Assembly (NCBI RefSeq): GCF_000517385.1
Contig: NZ_BAUW01000006.1
Span: forward strand, 25,720 to 89,719
From: Mesobacillus boroniphilus JCM 21738
GTDB taxonomy: Bacteria > Bacillota > Bacilli > Bacillales > Cytobacillaceae
Direction of reading: 5' to 3'
Length of the DNA stretch: 64,000 bases
The position numbers and the translations under genes were made by a program. How positions within the stretch are numbered: the first letter of the stretch is position 1; every line of letters starts with the position of its first letter. A model generated the notes under the pieces. It did no database searches, was not told the DNA's origin, and saw only the letters and a program-made list of their open reading frames with translations. Below are positions 63,369 through 64,000 of this stretch, piece by piece.

Positions 63369-63941
63369 ATGTTTGAACATGAGAAACATCTTGTTGGAGT
63401 ATATGATAATGAGCAAGACGCAATCCAGGCTGTTGAGGACCTGAAGAGACAGGGATACTCAACCGATGATATTTCTGTTATCAGTAAAAACAAAGATGAG
63501 GTTCACGATGTCAACGAAGCTACCGGTACAAAGACTGAGGAAGGTCTTGCTGCAGGAGCGGCAACAGGCGGCGTATTAGGCGGCCTAACTGGCTTATTGG
63601 CAGGCATCGGAGCACTAGCGATTCCTGGAATTGGACCGATTGTCGCTGCAGGGCCAATCGCTGCGACACTTACCGGCGCGGCAGTAGGCGCAGGTGCTGG
63701 CGGTTTAGCTGGAGCACTGATCGGAATGGGTATTCCGGAAGATGAAGCTGATCGCTATGAAGGCTATGTAAAAGAAGGCAAGATTCTAGTTGTTGTCGAG
63801 CGCGACGAAAACAGAGTTGGATTGAATGATGACGCAACAACAGTTGGTTTAGACGGCACAAGGACTCGCAATCCAGTTGATGCACCGCTTACTTCGGACA
63901 ACCCTGCCAACACTCGTTTTGATAACACACGCGACTTTTAA
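63369..63941 (+). CDS. General stress protein, YflT-like
   Basis: A 190-residue protein with an N-terminal YflT-type domain (LVGVYDNEQDAIQAVEDLKRQGYSTDDISVISKN), a Gly/Ala-rich glycine-zipper stretch (residues about 60-118) that could insert in membranes, GMGIPEDEADRYEGYVKEGKILVVVE, and a hydrophilic tail. Sigma-B control in front fits the general-stress regulon. ATG after AAAGGAGG. Molecular function unknown. Confidence 0.85.
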   Translation: MFEHEKHLVGVYDNEQDAIQAVEDLKRQGYSTDDISVISKNKDEVHDVNEATGTKTEEGLAAGAATGGVLGGLTGLLAGIGALAIPGIGPIVAAGPIAATLTGAAVGAGAGGLAGALIGMGIPEDEADRYEGYVKEGKILVVVERDENRVGLNDDATTVGLDGTRTRNPVDAPLTSDNPANTRFDNTRDF

Positions 63942-63950
63942 AAAATGTCA

Positions 63951-63990
63951 TGAAAAGGGCTGCCAGTTATTTGGCAGCCCTTTTCATTTT
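63951..63990 (+). terminator. Intrinsic terminator of the YflT-like gene
   Basis: TGAAAAGGGCTGCCA and TGGCAGCCCTTTTCA, a perfect 15-bp stem with loop GTTATT, followed by T4. Confidence 0.9.
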
Positions 63991-64000
63991 ATTAGAAAGT

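Overview
The window reads as a chromosome segment of a Gram-positive, spore-forming-type Bacillaceae (Bacillus/Mesobacillus-like). The evidence is strong AGGAGG-type ribosome sites with ATG, GTG and TTG starts, a SAM (S-box) riboswitch, a sigma-B promoter, an eps-type biofilm operon with an EAR antitermination element, a SinR-like repressor gene with SinR-type operators, an InhA-type M6 metalloprotease and a YflT-type stress protein. Species cannot be fixed from the sequence alone. The central 3.6-45 kb is visibly more AT-rich and accessory in character; both flanks look like ordinary chromosome.

Layout. 0.2-3.5 kb: an M23 peptidoglycan hydrolase, then a MerR regulator coupled to an acyl-CoA dehydrogenase. 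3.7-10.6 kb: a complete paeninodin/pseudomycoidin-type lasso-peptide cluster in the order cyclase, precursor, HPr-kinase-like lasso kinase, RRE protein, transglutaminase-like leader peptidase, nucleotidyltransferase, ABC exporter. 10.6-39.4 kb: a large exopolysaccharide locus. It has an epsAB chain-length/kinase pair, an EAR RNA plus terminator, epsC, galU, glycosyltransferases, epsG, galE, epsLMN (bacillosamine-type sugar route) and a SinR-like gene. It continues with CDP-glycerol/teichoic-acid-like genes, a tandem set of related GT4 enzymes, a Wzx flippase and a Gtr-type three-gene glycosylation cassette. 40.2-45.3 kb: a second RiPP-like cluster with a small basic candidate precursor, kinase, RRE protein, SipW-type S26 peptidase, ABC exporter and nucleotidyltransferase, but no lasso cyclase or B2 peptidase. 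45.3-63.9 kb: a SulP transporter, a scrambled ABC-2 permease relic, an SCP2 protein, and a sensor kinase and HD-GYP protein sharing one membrane domain. A 19-residue CWWC peptide gene follows, coupled to the HD-GYP gene and placed before an RRE-M50 protease. Then come an M20 peptidase, InhA, a DEAD-box helicase, an amidase, a YitT protein, a HEPN-CBS fusion, an S-box-controlled trans-sulfuration enzyme and a sigma-B stress gene.

How it fits together. Six 16-bp dyads of the form GTTCT-N6-AGAAC (the B. subtilis SinR operator pattern) lie at the lasso promoter, at the eps promoter (two), in the epsB-epsC leader, and upstream of the second RiPP cluster (two). I infer that the SinR-like repressor encoded at 25.6 kb ties two peptide natural-product clusters to the matrix switch. 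Candidates for undescribed biology are the cyclase-less RiPP cluster (40.8-45.3 kb), the CWWC mini-peptide plus RRE-protease unit (50.8-52.1 kb), and two intergenic arrays of a short motif phased at 20-21 bp (56.1 and 59.4 kb).

Caution. About 24 reading-frame breaks occur in 17 genes across the whole window, most of them single-base indels, often in or next to homopolymers. This is the signature of uncorrected sequencing indels, so most broken genes are annotated here as one full-length gene with the break position stated.
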